A stretch of 50,775 nucleotides of DNA from Oscillospiraceae bacterium (GCA_018110905.1 JAGBAZ010000012.1:1-50775); one strand, 5' to 3'; numbered from the stretch's first letter, positions 1 through 12,008 are shown. Translations and numbers: made by a program. The notes: generated from the sequence alone by a model not told the origin.

Positions 1-2
1 AG

Positions 3-737
3 CAGTTCGGAATCAATTTGATAAGGGTCAATGCCGAGGACAGATTTCTTGATAAACTCAAAGGCGTTACCGAGCCTGAGCAAAAGCGAAAAATCATCGG
101 CGAAGAGTTTATCCGTGTGTTTGAAGACGTAGCAAAGAAACTTGGCAAAATGGATGTTTTAGTGCAGGGTACTATCTATCCTGATGTGATTGAGAGCGGT
201 AAAGGAGATTCGGCTGTTATCAAAAGCCATCACAATGTCGGCGGACTTCCCGATGTGATAGCCTTTGATGAGATCGTAGAACCCCTCAGAGATTTGTTCA
301 AAGACGAAGTGCGTGAAGCCGGGACGCAGCTTGGTATCCCTCACGAACTTGTATGGCGTCAGCCGTTTCCCGGTCCCGGACTTGCCGTGCGTGTGATCGG
401 TGAAATCACAAAGGAAAAACTGGATTTATTACGGGAATCGGATGCTATTTTCCGTGAGGAAATTGCCAATGCTCGGCTTGAAAGTAGTGTTAGTCAATAT
501 TTTGCGGTTCTGACAGATCTTCGTTCGGTAGGTGTCATGGGTGATGCCCGAACCTATGGTTATACAGTAGCACTGAGAGCGGTCACTACTGACGACTTTA
601 TGACGGCAGAATGGACCAGGCTGCCCTACGAGGTGCTTGAAAAAGCCAGTAGCCGAATTACGAATGAAATCAAAGGTATCACAAGAGTGGTATATGATAT
701 AACTTCCAAACCTCCGGCAACGGTGGAATGGGAATGA
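3..737 (+). CDS. guaA: GMP synthase (glutamine-hydrolysing), C-terminal part, 5' end outside window
   Basis: GuaA converts XMP to GMP using ATP and glutamine-derived ammonia. The frame is open from the first bases of the window ([15 protein letters not shown]...), so the gene begins upstream and only the end of the ATP pyrophosphatase domain and the C-terminal dimerisation domain are present. Visible signatures are GGLPDV followed by the family motif [13 protein letters not shown], and the characteristic C-terminus PPATVEWE, which is the usual end of the protein. The amidotransferase domain is not in the window. It lies 26 nt upstream of glmS on the same strand, so the two are probably cotranscribed. 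Codon use (TTA, CGG, TCG present) is more mixed than in the purine operon further on. Family assignment is near certain. Confidence 0.97.
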   Translation, partial: QFGINLIRVNAEDRFLDKLKGVTEPEQKRKIIGEEFIRVFEDVAKKLGKMDVLVQGTIYPDVIESGKGDSAVIKSHHNVGGLPDVIAFDEIVEPLRDLFKDEVREAGTQLGIPHELVWRQPFPGPGLAVRVIGEITKEKLDLLRESDAIFREEIANARLESSVSQYFAVLTDLRSVGVMGDARTYGYTVALRAVTTDDFMTAEWTRLPYEVLEKASSRITNEIKGITRVVYDITSKPPATVEWE

Positions 738-763
738 GTATATAGATTGGGAGATAGATTTTT

Positions 764-2590
764 ATGTGTGGAATAGTCGGTTACACAGGTTCTCAGGAGG
801 CGGCACCCATCCTTTTGGAGGGACTTAAAAAGCTGGAATATCGGGGATATGATTCGGCGGGTATTGCGGTGCTTGATGATAATCGGATCTCTGTCAGTAA
901 AGTTACGGGAAGGATAGCAAATCTTTGTGAAAAAACGGCTGACGGAAAGAACTGCCCGGGTACTGTTGGTATCGGGCATACCAGATGGGCTACTCACGGC
1001 GCACCTACCGATACAAATGCCCATCCGCATATGAGCAATGACGGGAAGTTTGCCGTCGTTCATAACGGCATTATCGAAAACTATATTGCTTTGCGTGAAG
1101 AACTGACAGAGAAGGGTTATCGCTTTGAAAGCCAGACCGATACGGAAGTAATCGTGCACCTGATTGAGATGTATTATTCCGGTAATCTGAAAAATGCCGT
1201 CATTAAGGCCTCATCAAGACTGCGGGGTTCCTATGCGCTTGGTGTTGTTTGCACAGATGAACCTGAAAAATTATATGCGGCGAGAGAAGCAAGTCCCCTG
1301 ATTCTCGGAGTCGGAATCGGCGAAAACTATTTTGCCTCCGATGTCACAGCGCTTGTTCCGTATACGAGAAACGCAATCTATCTGGACGACGGAGAGTTTG
1401 CGGAAATAACGCCGGACTCGATCACGGTTTTTGATCCGGCGGGTCGGCCTGTCAATAAAAAAATCAGCCGCATAACCTGGGATGTTCAAGCGGCGGAAAA
1501 AGGCGGATATGAGCATTTTATGCTCAAGGAAATCATTGAGCAGCCGGGAGCGATTAAAGCAACCATTGCGCCGAGAATCAGGGACGGAAAGATTGTTCTT
1601 GATGAAACCGGTCTTACGGCAGAGTATCTGAAAAGTATCAATAAAATTGTGATTACCGCCTGTGGTTCAGCATATTACGCCGGGTGCGCAGGCAAATATG
1701 CAATTGAAAAATTATGCCGGATTCCCGTTCAGGTGGAATTGGCAAGCGAACTGCGTTACAGCGATCCGCTCATCGATGAGCACACGCTGGTTATTGTATT
1801 GTCACAGTCCGGAGAAACTGCCGATACCATAGCGGCAATGAAAGAATGTAAAAAGCGCGGTGCCAAAACGCTTGCAATAGTCAACGTTGTGGGCAGCACG
1901 ATTGCGAATATTGCGGATCATACGCTTTATACATGGGCGGGCCCGGAAATAGCCGTGGCAACAACAAAAGGCTATACGACACAGGTTTCGGTATTATATT
2001 TGTTTGCTTTATATGCCGCAGAAAAGATGAACCGTATTGACGGGAAACTTTATCAAAAACTTTTGGCGTCGCTGAATACTTTGCCCAAGAAAATACAGGA
2101 AGCGCTGGATATGAATCCGCAAATCCCAAATCTGGCAAAAAAATATCACAATGCATCCTCCTTGTTTTTCATCGGCCGCAATACCGACTATGCCGTGGCG
2201 CTTGAAGGCGCCCTTAAAATGAAAGAAATATCGTATATCCATGCGGAATCTTATGCCGCGGGCGAATTGAAACACGGAACAATTGCTCTGATAGAAGAGC
2301 ACCAGCCCGTTATTGCGTTGTGCTGTAATGAAAGCATTATGGAAAAAACAATGAGCAATATTATCGAAGTAAAGGCAAGAGGGGCCGAAGTTCTTGCGGT
2401 TACATTTAAAGATAATCAAAAAATCGTATCTTTGGCGGACGATATGATATATGTGCCGAAAACAGAGACAATCTTTGCGGCGGCAGCGGAAATTGTTCCG
2501 TTACAGCTGCTTGCGTATTACGTTGCGAAGGAAAACGGCTGCGATATTGATAAGCCGAAAAATCTGGCAAAATCAGTTACAGTTGAGTGA
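764..2590 (+). CDS. glmS: glutamine--fructose-6-phosphate aminotransferase (isomerising)
   Basis: GlmS makes glucosamine-6-phosphate from fructose-6-phosphate and glutamine, the first step to UDP-GlcNAc and peptidoglycan. The 608-residue protein starts MCGIVGYTG, with Cys2 becoming the N-terminal nucleophile of the class II glutaminase; GHTRWATHG, HNGIIEN and the QTDTEV stretch carry the glutamine-binding residues. Two SIS sugar-isomerase domains follow (about residues 285-420 and 455-595), with SQSGETADT in the first and the conserved C-terminus KNLAKSVTVE. Length is typical. The start is fixed by the Cys and by GGGAG just upstream. Only 26 nt separate it from guaA and 21 nt from pyrG. No glmS ribozyme fits in the short upstream gap, so ribozyme control is absent here. 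Confidence 0.98.
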   Translation: MCGIVGYTGSQEAAPILLEGLKKLEYRGYDSAGIAVLDDNRISVSKVTGRIANLCEKTADGKNCPGTVGIGHTRWATHGAPTDTNAHPHMSNDGKFAVVHNGIIENYIALREELTEKGYRFESQTDTEVIVHLIEMYYSGNLKNAVIKASSRLRGSYALGVVCTDEPEKLYAAREASPLILGVGIGENYFASDVTALVPYTRNAIYLDDGEFAEITPDSITVFDPAGRPVNKKISRITWDVQAAEKGGYEHFMLKEIIEQPGAIKATIAPRIRDGKIVLDETGLTAEYLKSINKIVITACGSAYYAGCAGKYAIEKLCRIPVQVELASELRYSDPLIDEHTLVIVLSQSGETADTIAAMKECKKRGAKTLAIVNVVGSTIANIADHTLYTWAGPEIAVATTKGYTTQVSVLYLFALYAAEKMNRIDGKLYQKLLASLNTLPKKIQEALDMNPQIPNLAKKYHNASSLFFIGRNTDYAVALEGALKMKEISYIHAESYAAGELKHGTIALIEEHQPVIALCCNESIMEKTMSNIIEVKARGAEVLAVTFKDNQKIVSLADDMIYVPKTETIFAAAAEIVPLQLLAYYVAKENGCDIDKPKNLAKSVTVE

Positions 2591-2593
2591 TAG

Positions 2594-4231
<1,638 letters not shown>

Positions 4232-4252
4232 AACACAAAACGTACAGCGACC

Positions 4253-4343
4253 ACTTTTAATCAAGGTGCCAATGGGAGAATCCCCGATGGCTCACCACGA
4301 AAAAACCGCTTAGGAACGAATGTTGCGGAGCGTTCTTTTTATG
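4253..4343 (+). repeat. Terminator-associated repeat, copy 1 (downstream of pyrG)
   Basis: This intergenic block shares long near-identical stretches with 9801-9897 and 29609-29697. Shared pieces are GTGCCAA (copies 1 and 2), GGGAGAATCCC, GATGGCTCACCACGAA (GATGGCT in copy 3) and the terminal arm GTTGCGGAGCGTT followed by T residues. GGGA/TCCC can form a short hairpin with a GAA loop, and GGTG...CACC can pair around it. In this copy the left arm of the final hairpin (CCGCTTAGGAAC) has mismatches against the right arm. An ATG at 4287 with GGGAG 8 nt upstream would encode MAHHEKTA only. I know no named family that it matches. It probably belongs to the end of the pyrG transcript. Confidence 0.8.
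4306..4340 (+). terminator. Probable intrinsic terminator in repeat copy 1
   Basis: An imperfect hairpin (CCGCTTAGGAAC, GAAT loop, GTTGCGGAGCG) is followed by TTCTTTTT. The stem is weaker than in the other two copies because the left arm has diverged. It would end the guaA-glmS-pyrG transcript. Confidence 0.6.
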
Positions 4344-4557
4344 ACTTTTTTGGATTTTGAGTTTTATGTTTTTGATAAAATGCACAAATTCATCACTTTT
4401 TTAAAGAAAAAGCAATGTCGCAGTTATAATAAAATTTTATAACAAATTTTGGAAACACTCACAATTGCCAATTTATATTTGTATAAATTATAATAAAATA
4501 AAGCAAAAAATCCTTAAAATAATCTTATATTCTATTCCCAAAAAAAGGAGGAAAGAT

Positions 4558-7500
4558 ATGAAAAAAAGAATTCTCAGTATGATTATTGCCCTTATTATGG
4601 TGGTCGGAATTTTGCCGGCGGAAGCTTTTGCGGAAGGGTTACCGACACCGGTGGTGACGGCAACCTATAACGGCGTAACAACGGAATATACAGATCTTGA
4701 TGACGCTTTTGATTCCCTTGCGGGAACCGGCGGAACCATTACACTCTATGGAAATTTTACACAGAACCAGCAAATACACATCGACAGCGGCGTAACCATA
4801 ACCGTTATGGGTAACTTATACGGAATCACCGCAAGCGAAGATATCCATGGCAATCTTTTCGGAGTATCCGGCGGTTCGACGCTTATCCTTGATAAAACGT
4901 TCCTTTTTGCGGAATCCGAAACCGCCGGAGCAGGCATTTATATATTTGACGAAAGTTCCGGCGTTGTTGTTCAGAACGGTTCTTATATTTATGCAAAAAA
5001 CTACAGCGGAATCGATTCCGAAGGAAAAGTAACCGTTACCGGCGCTCAGATTTTGGGAAAACCCGCGATTTATGGATTCCCGGGAAGCGAAATTACCCTT
5101 GATTCTGCCGAAGGCCAGAAAGTCGAGCTTTATTCACAAAATTTTGATTCCGCAGTAAGAGCCCACGGCTCAAAACTGACCATGGCGGGAGATATTTTTG
5201 CGCAGGGAATGGATTACGGAATTTATGCCGACGGAGAGAGCGAAGTTTTTATTTCCGGACCCATTAAAGACACTTTGTATTTCCACTCCTATAATATTGA
5301 CTATAAAATTGAAGGAATCCTTATTAAACCGGCGGATGGATACACCATCACCGAAAGCGACGTTTCCTTTATCAAGATTACGGATTATAACGGAGAGGTT
5401 CTTGAACTTAGGGAAGACGGCAACATCGGGCTTGAATTCGTCCATATACATGAAAGCATTAGCGGATATGAACCGGTAACGGAAAATACGCATAGATTTG
5501 AATGCGAATGCGGCGAAACCATAACCGAAGACTGCGATTTTAGCTGGCATACCTATAATGATGATGTGCATTATACCAGATGCGATTATTGTAATAATAG
5601 AATAAATGTGGAAGCACATATCTTCGAAGGCTGTTACTGCACCGGGGAAAACTGCGGTTACGATATACACGAAGTTGAAGAATGGGTTGCTTCGGAAGAA
5701 TATACGGAAATCCACACCGGTATTTGCACCAAATGTGAAGAAACCATTGAAGAAGGACATTACTATAATGCACTTGTTCATGATGAAGTTGGACATTGGT
5801 ATGTCTGCAAATGCGGCGAAGTATTTGAAGAAACCTATGGAACTCACAACATATGCCCCGATTGGGAACCTTATTCAGGAACTAAACATTATAAATATTG
5901 TGACACCTGCAGCTATCAGCTTATAGAAGACCATGTTGATGAAGACGCCAACGGCATTTGTGATATATGCGAGGACGAGGTTCACATCTGCATAGATGAA
6001 GACGGCGACCATTACTGCGATGAATGTCAGGAATTTATCGAAGGACTTTGCACCGATGAAAACGGCGACCATACCTGCGACGGCGAAAACTGCGGGAAAA
6101 AAATGGAATGGCTTTGCGCCGATGAAAACGGCGACCATACCTGTGATAACGAAAAATGTCAAAGACATATGAAGGAACTTTGCTCCAGCGAAGACGGAAC
6201 GGTTTACTGCGATGTCTGCGACAGAAACTTCTGTGCTCACGATTATCTGATAAGCTGTGAATCTCTCGGTGACGGAACCCATTCGGGAATCTGCGATTAT
6301 TGCGGCGAAGATGTAACCGAAGAATGCTATACCTGGGAATATATTTATGATGAAGAAAAGCACTATGAAAGATGCGTCTGCGAATATGTGCTTGATGAAG
6401 CTGAACACACCTTTGAAGAGGGATATATCTATAAAGCCTCCGTTGCGGGCCACTGGCTTGGATGCGACGACTGTGCCTTCGAAAAATATGAAGAACACAA
6501 GTTTTCCGAAGGGGAATGCATCTGCGGAACCGAAGAGAACGAAGTCCACGATATATATGTCGGCGGAAAAGCGCTTGAAAACGGCGAATATATCGATAAC
6601 GAAGGAAATATAACCGCCCAAAAACCCGCCGGCGGATATGCTTATTATAAAGACGGCGTTCTTGAACTTAATAATTACGAATTTGTAGGAAAAGGCGTTT
6701 ACAGCCTTAAGAATACTGATATTTTGGAATACCAATATGCCGCCGTTTTTGCCACAAAGGACCTTACCATTAAACTTGTTGGGAAAAACACCATTGTTGA
6801 AACCAGCACCGATGATATGGAAGGAATATACGGAAATTCGATTTTCGTTATCGGCGACCTTACCTTTGAAGGCGAAGGAAGGCTCAGCATTCCTGAAGGC
6901 GACGACGGAATTGAAGTCCATGACGGAACCGTTACTATTAAAGAAGGACATGTTGAAATCGGCACCTATGACCCGGTTACGGATGACGGTCTGGATATCA
7001 AAAACGGAAATCTTATAATTGACGGCGGATATCTTAACGTTCATTCCGAAGACCACGGCGCGGATGTTGGAGGCGACTTCAACATGAAAAAAGGAACCGC
7101 CTTGATAACCGCCGGCGACGACGGACTTAATATCATGCGTGATATCAAAGTAAGCGGCGGACAGATGAGAGTTGATGCGGAAGATTACGGCTTCGATTCC
7201 GAAGAAGGAAGCATCTTTGTTTCCGGCGGCGAAATTTATATGACAACAAATGATGAAGACGGTTTCGATTCCGGCAAGAAAATAGAAATTTCCGGAGGAA
7301 ACATCTTTATCAACGCAACTTCGGACTGCTTTGAATCGCCGAAAGTTACCATCACCGGTGGAAGCCTTGAACTTGTTGCCGGAAAACTGGCAATCGATTC
7401 CGACGAAACAATCATTGATGAAATGATGGAAGTTTTCGATTCGGAAGATGAACTTATCGAAGACCCGGATTTTGAAGAACTTGCTTATGCAAAAATTATA

Positions 7501-9669
7501 AAGACGGAAACCGAACACGATTGGGGCGAAGCGGAATACACTTGGGCGGAGGACGGTTCTTCCTGCGTTGCAACCCGCGTTTGCAAAACCAACGGAAAAC
7601 ATAAGGAAACCGCCGAGGCAAAAATCACTTCCAAAGCCGTAAAAGAGGCCACCTGTGAAGAAAAGGGCGAAACCGAATATACCGCGATTTTCGACGTTGA
7701 CTGGGCAGAAAAACAGACCAAGACCCTTACCGATATCGGTGAAAAAGGCCACGATTGGGGCGAAGCGGAATATACCTGGGCGAAAGACGGTTCTTCCTGC
7801 ATTGCAACCCGCGTTTGCAAAAACGACGGCAACCACAAAGAAACCGTTGGCGCGGCTGAAATAAAATCCGAAACAACCAAAGAACCCACCTGCGAGGAAA
7901 AGGGCGAAACCACCTATACCGCAACTTTTGATGTTGACTGGGCGGAAGAACAGACCAAAACCATTGCTGATATCGGTGAAAAAGGTCACGATTGGGGAAA
8001 AGCTGAATACATCTGGGCGGAAGACGGTTCTTCCTGCAAGGCAGAAAGAGTATGCAAAACCGACAGAACCCATAAGGAAACCGTAAATGCAAAAATTACT
8101 TCCAGAACAGTGAAAGAGGCCACCTGCGAAGAAGAAGGCCAAACCGAATATACCGCGACCTTTGATGTTGACTGGGCTGAAAAACAGACCAAGAGCCTTA
8201 CCGATATCGGTGAAAAAGGTCACGATTGGGGTAAAGCCGAATACACCTGGGCGGCGGACGGCTCTTCCTGCTCTGCAACCCGCGTTTGCAAAAACGACGG
8301 AAATCATAAAGAAACCGTCGGCGCAACTGAAATAAAATCCGAAACAACCAAAGAACCCGCCTGCGAGGAAAAGGGCGAAACCACCTATACCGCAACTTTT
8401 GATGTTGACTGGGCGGAAGAACAATCCAAGACCATTGCTGATATCGGTGAAAAAGGTCACGATTGGGGCAAAGCCGAATATACCTGGGCGGAAAACGGTT
8501 CTTCCTGCACTGCGACCCGCGTTTGCAAAAATGACGGAAACCATAAGGAAACCGTAAACGCAAAAATTACCTCCAGAACCGTAAAAGAGGGCACTTGCGA
8601 AGAAGAAGGCGAAACCGAATATACCGCGACCTTTGATGTTGACTGGGCTGAAAAACAGACCAAGAGCCTTACCGATATCGGTGAAAAAGGTCACGATTGG
8701 GGCAAGGTCGATTATACCTGGGCGGAAGACGGCTCTTCCTGCTCTGCAACCCGTGTTTGCAAAAACGACGGAAATCATAAGGAAACTGTCGGCGCAGCTG
8801 AAATAAAATCCGAAGTTGTAAAACCCGCAAACTGTACCGTAATGGGTGACACTCAGTACAAAGCAGTATTTGCTGCAGATTGGGCAGAAACCCAATATAC
8901 TTTCCGCACTGATATCGCAATTGATGAGGATGCTCATGAATGGGGCGAATGGAAAGTTATAACTGAGCCCGATTACAAAAACGAAGGACTTAAAAAGCGT
9001 GTTTGCAACCTTAACGACAAACATTATGAAGAAGAAAAAATTGCAAAACTTACTGCAAAACCGGAAGAAACCGAAGAAATTAAAGGACCGGATAATCAGC
9101 ATAAATATGTTGCTGCATATCAGGAAGGCCTTAACATAACCGATCAGGATATTAAGGAAGACCTTTTGAATGCGGTTGAAAACGGTTCCCTTAAGGATGA
9201 TGCGAAAGTTACGTTAATGGAAGTCACCCCCGGTTATTTCAACGATAAAAACGAATTTGTTCCGATCGAGAGCGACGAATTGTTCGAAAACAGAAAAACA
9301 ATAGATATTGTTCTCAAATATCCCGAAGGCAGTGACAGAAACGATAAATTTGAGATTTATCATTTTAGTGATGACGGAAAAGTTGAAAATTGCAAGATAA
9401 AATCCAGAACCGAAAATGGCCTTGTAATCACCGTGGATCATCTTTCTGCTTTTGCCATTGCTTACGAAAGCGTTGATAACAGCGAAAACGAAAGGCCAAA
9501 CGTGCCTTCCGGATCCGGAAAACCGAATCCCGGTATAACTATCATTACTCCTGAAAAGGAAAAAGAGGAATTTAACCCGAATACCGGCGCATCTGTTATT
9601 GATATTGGCAGCGCGGGAATTGTTGTTCTTGTGGCTGCGGCGATGTTTATCGGAAAAAAGAATAAATAA
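4558..9669 (+). CDS. Large secreted wall-anchored protein with beta-helix, Cys-rich and tandem-repeat regions
   Basis: A 1703-residue surface protein of unknown ligand. The ATG at 4558 is preceded by AAAAAAGGAGG and starts a signal peptide (MKKRILSMIIALIMV...EAFA, cleavage near residue 26). Residues ~28-295 look like a parallel beta-helix. Residues ~315-660 are rich in CxC/CxxC and HxC motifs, including DENGDHTCD units. Residues ~665-980 carry repeated DDG(L/F)D turns, resembling the Cthe_2159-type beta-helix family known to bind acidic polysaccharide and calcium. Residues 987-1459 are six 78-81 residue repeats (HDWGxAEYTWAxDGSSC...). A non-repeat domain follows (~1515-1640). The end has NPNTGA (1673-1678), a hydrophobic helix and KKNK, a sorting-type signal. 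A carbohydrate adhesin is the best guess, inferred only. It is monocistronic with its own terminator. Confidence 0.9.
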   Translation: MKKRILSMIIALIMVVGILPAEAFAEGLPTPVVTATYNGVTTEYTDLDDAFDSLAGTGGTITLYGNFTQNQQIHIDSGVTITVMGNLYGITASEDIHGNLFGVSGGSTLILDKTFLFAESETAGAGIYIFDESSGVVVQNGSYIYAKNYSGIDSEGKVTVTGAQILGKPAIYGFPGSEITLDSAEGQKVELYSQNFDSAVRAHGSKLTMAGDIFAQGMDYGIYADGESEVFISGPIKDTLYFHSYNIDYKIEGILIKPADGYTITESDVSFIKITDYNGEVLELREDGNIGLEFVHIHESISGYEPVTENTHRFECECGETITEDCDFSWHTYNDDVHYTRCDYCNNRINVEAHIFEGCYCTGENCGYDIHEVEEWVASEEYTEIHTGICTKCEETIEEGHYYNALVHDEVGHWYVCKCGEVFEETYGTHNICPDWEPYSGTKHYKYCDTCSYQLIEDHVDEDANGICDICEDEVHICIDEDGDHYCDECQEFIEGLCTDENGDHTCDGENCGKKMEWLCADENGDHTCDNEKCQRHMKELCSSEDGTVYCDVCDRNFCAHDYLISCESLGDGTHSGICDYCGEDVTEECYTWEYIYDEEKHYERCVCEYVLDEAEHTFEEGYIYKASVAGHWLGCDDCAFEKYEEHKFSEGECICGTEENEVHDIYVGGKALENGEYIDNEGNITAQKPAGGYAYYKDGVLELNNYEFVGKGVYSLKNTDILEYQYAAVFATKDLTIKLVGKNTIVETSTDDMEGIYGNSIFVIGDLTFEGEGRLSIPEGDDGIEVHDGTVTIKEGHVEIGTYDPVTDDGLDIKNGNLIIDGGYLNVHSEDHGADVGGDFNMKKGTALITAGDDGLNIMRDIKVSGGQMRVDAEDYGFDSEEGSIFVSGGEIYMTTNDEDGFDSGKKIEISGGNIFINATSDCFESPKVTITGGSLELVAGKLAIDSDETIIDEMMEVFDSEDELIEDPDFEELAYAKIIKTETEHDWGEAEYTWAEDGSSCVATRVCKTNGKHKETAEAKITSKAVKEATCEEKGETEYTAIFDVDWAEKQTKTLTDIGEKGHDWGEAEYTWAKDGSSCIATRVCKNDGNHKETVGAAEIKSETTKEPTCEEKGETTYTATFDVDWAEEQTKTIADIGEKGHDWGKAEYIWAEDGSSCKAERVCKTDRTHKETVNAKITSRTVKEATCEEEGQTEYTATFDVDWAEKQTKSLTDIGEKGHDWGKAEYTWAADGSSCSATRVCKNDGNHKETVGATEIKSETTKEPACEEKGETTYTATFDVDWAEEQSKTIADIGEKGHDWGKAEYTWAENGSSCTATRVCKNDGNHKETVNAKITSRTVKEGTCEEEGETEYTATFDVDWAEKQTKSLTDIGEKGHDWGKVDYTWAEDGSSCSATRVCKNDGNHKETVGAAEIKSEVVKPANCTVMGDTQYKAVFAADWAETQYTFRTDIAIDEDAHEWGEWKVITEPDYKNEGLKKRVCNLNDKHYEEEKIAKLTAKPEETEEIKGPDNQHKYVAAYQEGLNITDQDIKEDLLNAVENGSLKDDAKVTLMEVTPGYFNDKNEFVPIESDELFENRKTIDIVLKYPEGSDRNDKFEIYHFSDDGKVENCKIKSRTENGLVITVDHLSAFAIAYESVDNSENERPNVPSGSGKPNPGITIITPEKEKEEFNPNTGASVIDIGSAGIVVLVAAAMFIGKKNK
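7516..8934 (+). repeat. Tandem repeat inside the large surface protein: six ~235 bp units, three 471 bp super-units
   Basis: Units begin at the codon for H of HDWG at 7516, 7750, 7987, 8221, 8458 and 8692, and the last ends at 8934. Unit lengths are 234, 237, 234, 237, 234 and 243 bp. Odd units carry a form ending ...EKQTK(S/T)LTDIGEKG and even units a form with GAAEIKSE and EEQ(T/S)KTIADIGEKG, so the array is (A-B) repeated three times, 471 bp per pair. Each unit has a Cys in DGSSC, one in RVCK and one in (A/P)(T/A)CEE. The last unit is diverged (EVVKPANCTVMG). Confidence 0.93.
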
Positions 9670-9692
9670 AAAATCTGCAATTTTATAAAAAG

Positions 9693-9726
9693 GGAAGGCA
9701 CAGAATCAGCTGTGCCTTCCTTTTTA
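9693..9726 (+). terminator. Intrinsic terminator of the large surface-protein gene
   Basis: GGAAGGCACAG (9693-9703), loop AATCAG, CTGTGCCTTCC (9710-9720), then TTTTT: a perfect 11-bp stem with a U-tract, 24 nt after the stop codon. Confidence 0.93.
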
Positions 9727-9800
9727 AATATGACTAAGCAAATTAGACCGTAAAAATATGAATTTGTTTAAAATATATCTGCTGAACATGCCACAAAAAC

Positions 9801-9897
9801 GGGCACTTTAATTTTTTAAAATCAAAGTGCCAAGGGGAGAATCCCGGATGGCTCACCACGAAGAACGCTTTGCAACGAATGTTGCGGAGCGTTTTTT
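9801..9897 (+). repeat. Terminator-associated repeat, copy 2 (between surface protein and guaB promoter)
   Basis: Second copy of the element at 4253 and 29609. It begins with a hairpin-forming stretch (GGCACTTT ... AAAGTGCC, 9802-9831 region), continues AAGGGGAGAATCCC and GATGGCTCACCACGAA, and closes with a perfect 13-bp terminator stem. It lies after an already complete terminator (9693-9726) and before the guaB promoter, so it is not needed to end either transcript and may have its own promoter, which I could not identify. An ATG at 9848 with GGGGAG upstream would read MAHHEERFATNVAERFLY, across the terminator. Confidence 0.82.
9864..9897 (+). terminator. Intrinsic terminator in repeat copy 2
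   Basis: AACGCTTTGCAAC (9864-9876), loop GAAT, GTTGCGGAGCGTT (9881-9893) with G-T wobbles, followed by a run of T. It ends transcription ahead of the guaB promoter. Confidence 0.88.
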
Positions 9898-9965
9898 ATA
9901 TTAAAAGCATTCGGAGCAATTCAAATTATTTATTGAATACAGCAGGAAAAAATTTAAAAAAGTAC

Positions 9966-9994
9966 TTGCAATTGAAATATAAAGGTGATAAAAT
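9966..9994 (+). promoter_or_regulatory. Sigma-A type promoter of guaB
   Basis: TTGCAA (9966-9971), 17-bp spacer, TAAAAT (9989-9994), 59 nt before the guaB ATG. AT-rich sequence precedes it. This makes guaB a separately started transcript. Confidence 0.7.
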
Positions 9995-10032
9995 AGTTAA
10001 AATTTATATGTGAACGTAATAACGATTATTAA

Positions 10033-11529
<1,497 letters not shown>

Positions 11530-11554
11530 TTTGTGCTTTGAGCACGGATATAAA

Positions 11555-11586
11555 AATGAGCACGGGTTTTCCGTGCTCATTTTTTT
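11555..11586 (+). terminator. Intrinsic terminator of guaB
   Basis: AATGAGCACGG (11555-11565), loop GTTTT, CCGTGCTCATT (11571-11581) and a T-run. A GAGCACGG sequence also occurs just upstream (11539), a possible alternative left arm. Confidence 0.93.
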
Positions 11587-11683
11587 GAAGCAATCGCCCG
11601 CAATGCAGAATAGGATTATTTATTCGGGTAACCGGAATTTCGGCCGAAGACGACAATAAAATTCAAGGAATATCAAAAAACTC

Positions 11684-11712
11684 TTGCATTTTTTTTCGAT
11701 ATGCTGTATACT
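11684..11712 (+). promoter_or_regulatory. Promoter of the glycine riboswitch transcript
   Basis: TTGCAT (11684-11689), exactly 17 bp, then TATACT (11707-11712). It ends about 20 nt before the first aptamer, as expected for a riboswitch leader. Confidence 0.8.
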
Positions 11713-11732
11713 CCGTTTATTCACAAGTGAAT

Positions 11733-11915
11733 AGCGTCAGATGAAATTTGCAGGAAAAAGCACCCCGTGCTTGCCGAAGGAGCAACACTCTCAGGCGTTC
11801 CGATTTTTCGGAATGAAGACTGCAGACGGATGAAAGACTGGAGAAGTTCGCTAAACGCGGATGCCGAAGGTGCAAGTTCCTTTTTTGGAATGAATCTCTC
11901 AGGCAAAAGGACAGT
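11733..11915 (+). ncRNA. Tandem glycine riboswitch (two aptamers)
   Basis: Two copies of the glycine aptamer core are visible. The first has GCCGAAGGAGCAA (11773-11785) directly followed by CTCTCAGG (11788-11795). The second has GCCGAAGGTGCAA (11863-11875), a hairpin GTTCC...GGAA, then CTCTCAGGCAAAAGGAC (11896-11912). The linker carries the usual GACTGGAGA block (11837-11845). Aptamer 1 lacks the P3b hairpin and instead has a GTTCCG/CGGAA hairpin after CTCTCAGG, similar in layout to the Vibrio tandem. Glycine binding normally turns downstream genes on. The next gene is an AGCS amino acid symporter, a known target of this class. The match is by eye to the published consensus. Confidence 0.94.
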
Positions 11916-11967
11916 TTTTTTGGTAGCTTTTGTATTGCCAAGGCTTTTATAGTGTCAGAATGTGTTT

Positions 11968-12008
11968 ACAGCGAAAAGTCCGTCTTTCGGAGCTTTCGCT
12001 GTTTTTTG
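11968..12008 (+). terminator. Terminator hairpin of the glycine riboswitch expression platform
   Basis: ACAGCGAAA (11968-11976) pairs with TTTCGCTGT (11994-12002) around an inner imperfect stem, followed by TTTTTG(T)n. It sits between the second aptamer and the ribosome binding site of the symporter gene (AAAAGGAG, 12017-12024), the expected place for glycine-controlled readthrough. Confidence 0.82.

Noticed and set aside
713..763. glmS ribozyme upstream of glmS
   Set aside because: Only 26 nt separate guaA and glmS; the ~150 nt ribozyme cannot fit and no core motif is present.
4287..4313. Short peptide genes inside the three repeats (MAHHEKTA and relatives)
   Set aside because: A start and ribosome-site-like sequence exist, but lengths differ widely and the frames run through terminator stems; not annotated as CDS without expression evidence. 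Kept as a hypothesis in the repeat finding.
4435..4440. TATAAT upstream of the large surface-protein gene as its promoter
   Set aside because: No acceptable -35 lies 16-18 bp upstream, and it is 118 nt from the start; possible but not supported enough to list.
5980..6190. Dockerin or EF-hand calcium domain in the Cys-rich region
   Set aside because: DENGDH units look like calcium loops but lack the paired helices and spacing of dockerins; left as an unnamed module.
7516..8934. CRISPR-like array because of regular repeats
   Set aside because: Repeat units are ~235 bp, in frame and coding, without short unique spacers.
5875..9102. Very long antisense open frame opposite the large surface protein (1075 codons)
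   Set aside because: It is a by-product of codon bias: the sense gene avoids TTA, CTA and TCA, so the antisense frame has no stops. No ribosome site, and the translation is low-complexity Phe/Gly-rich.
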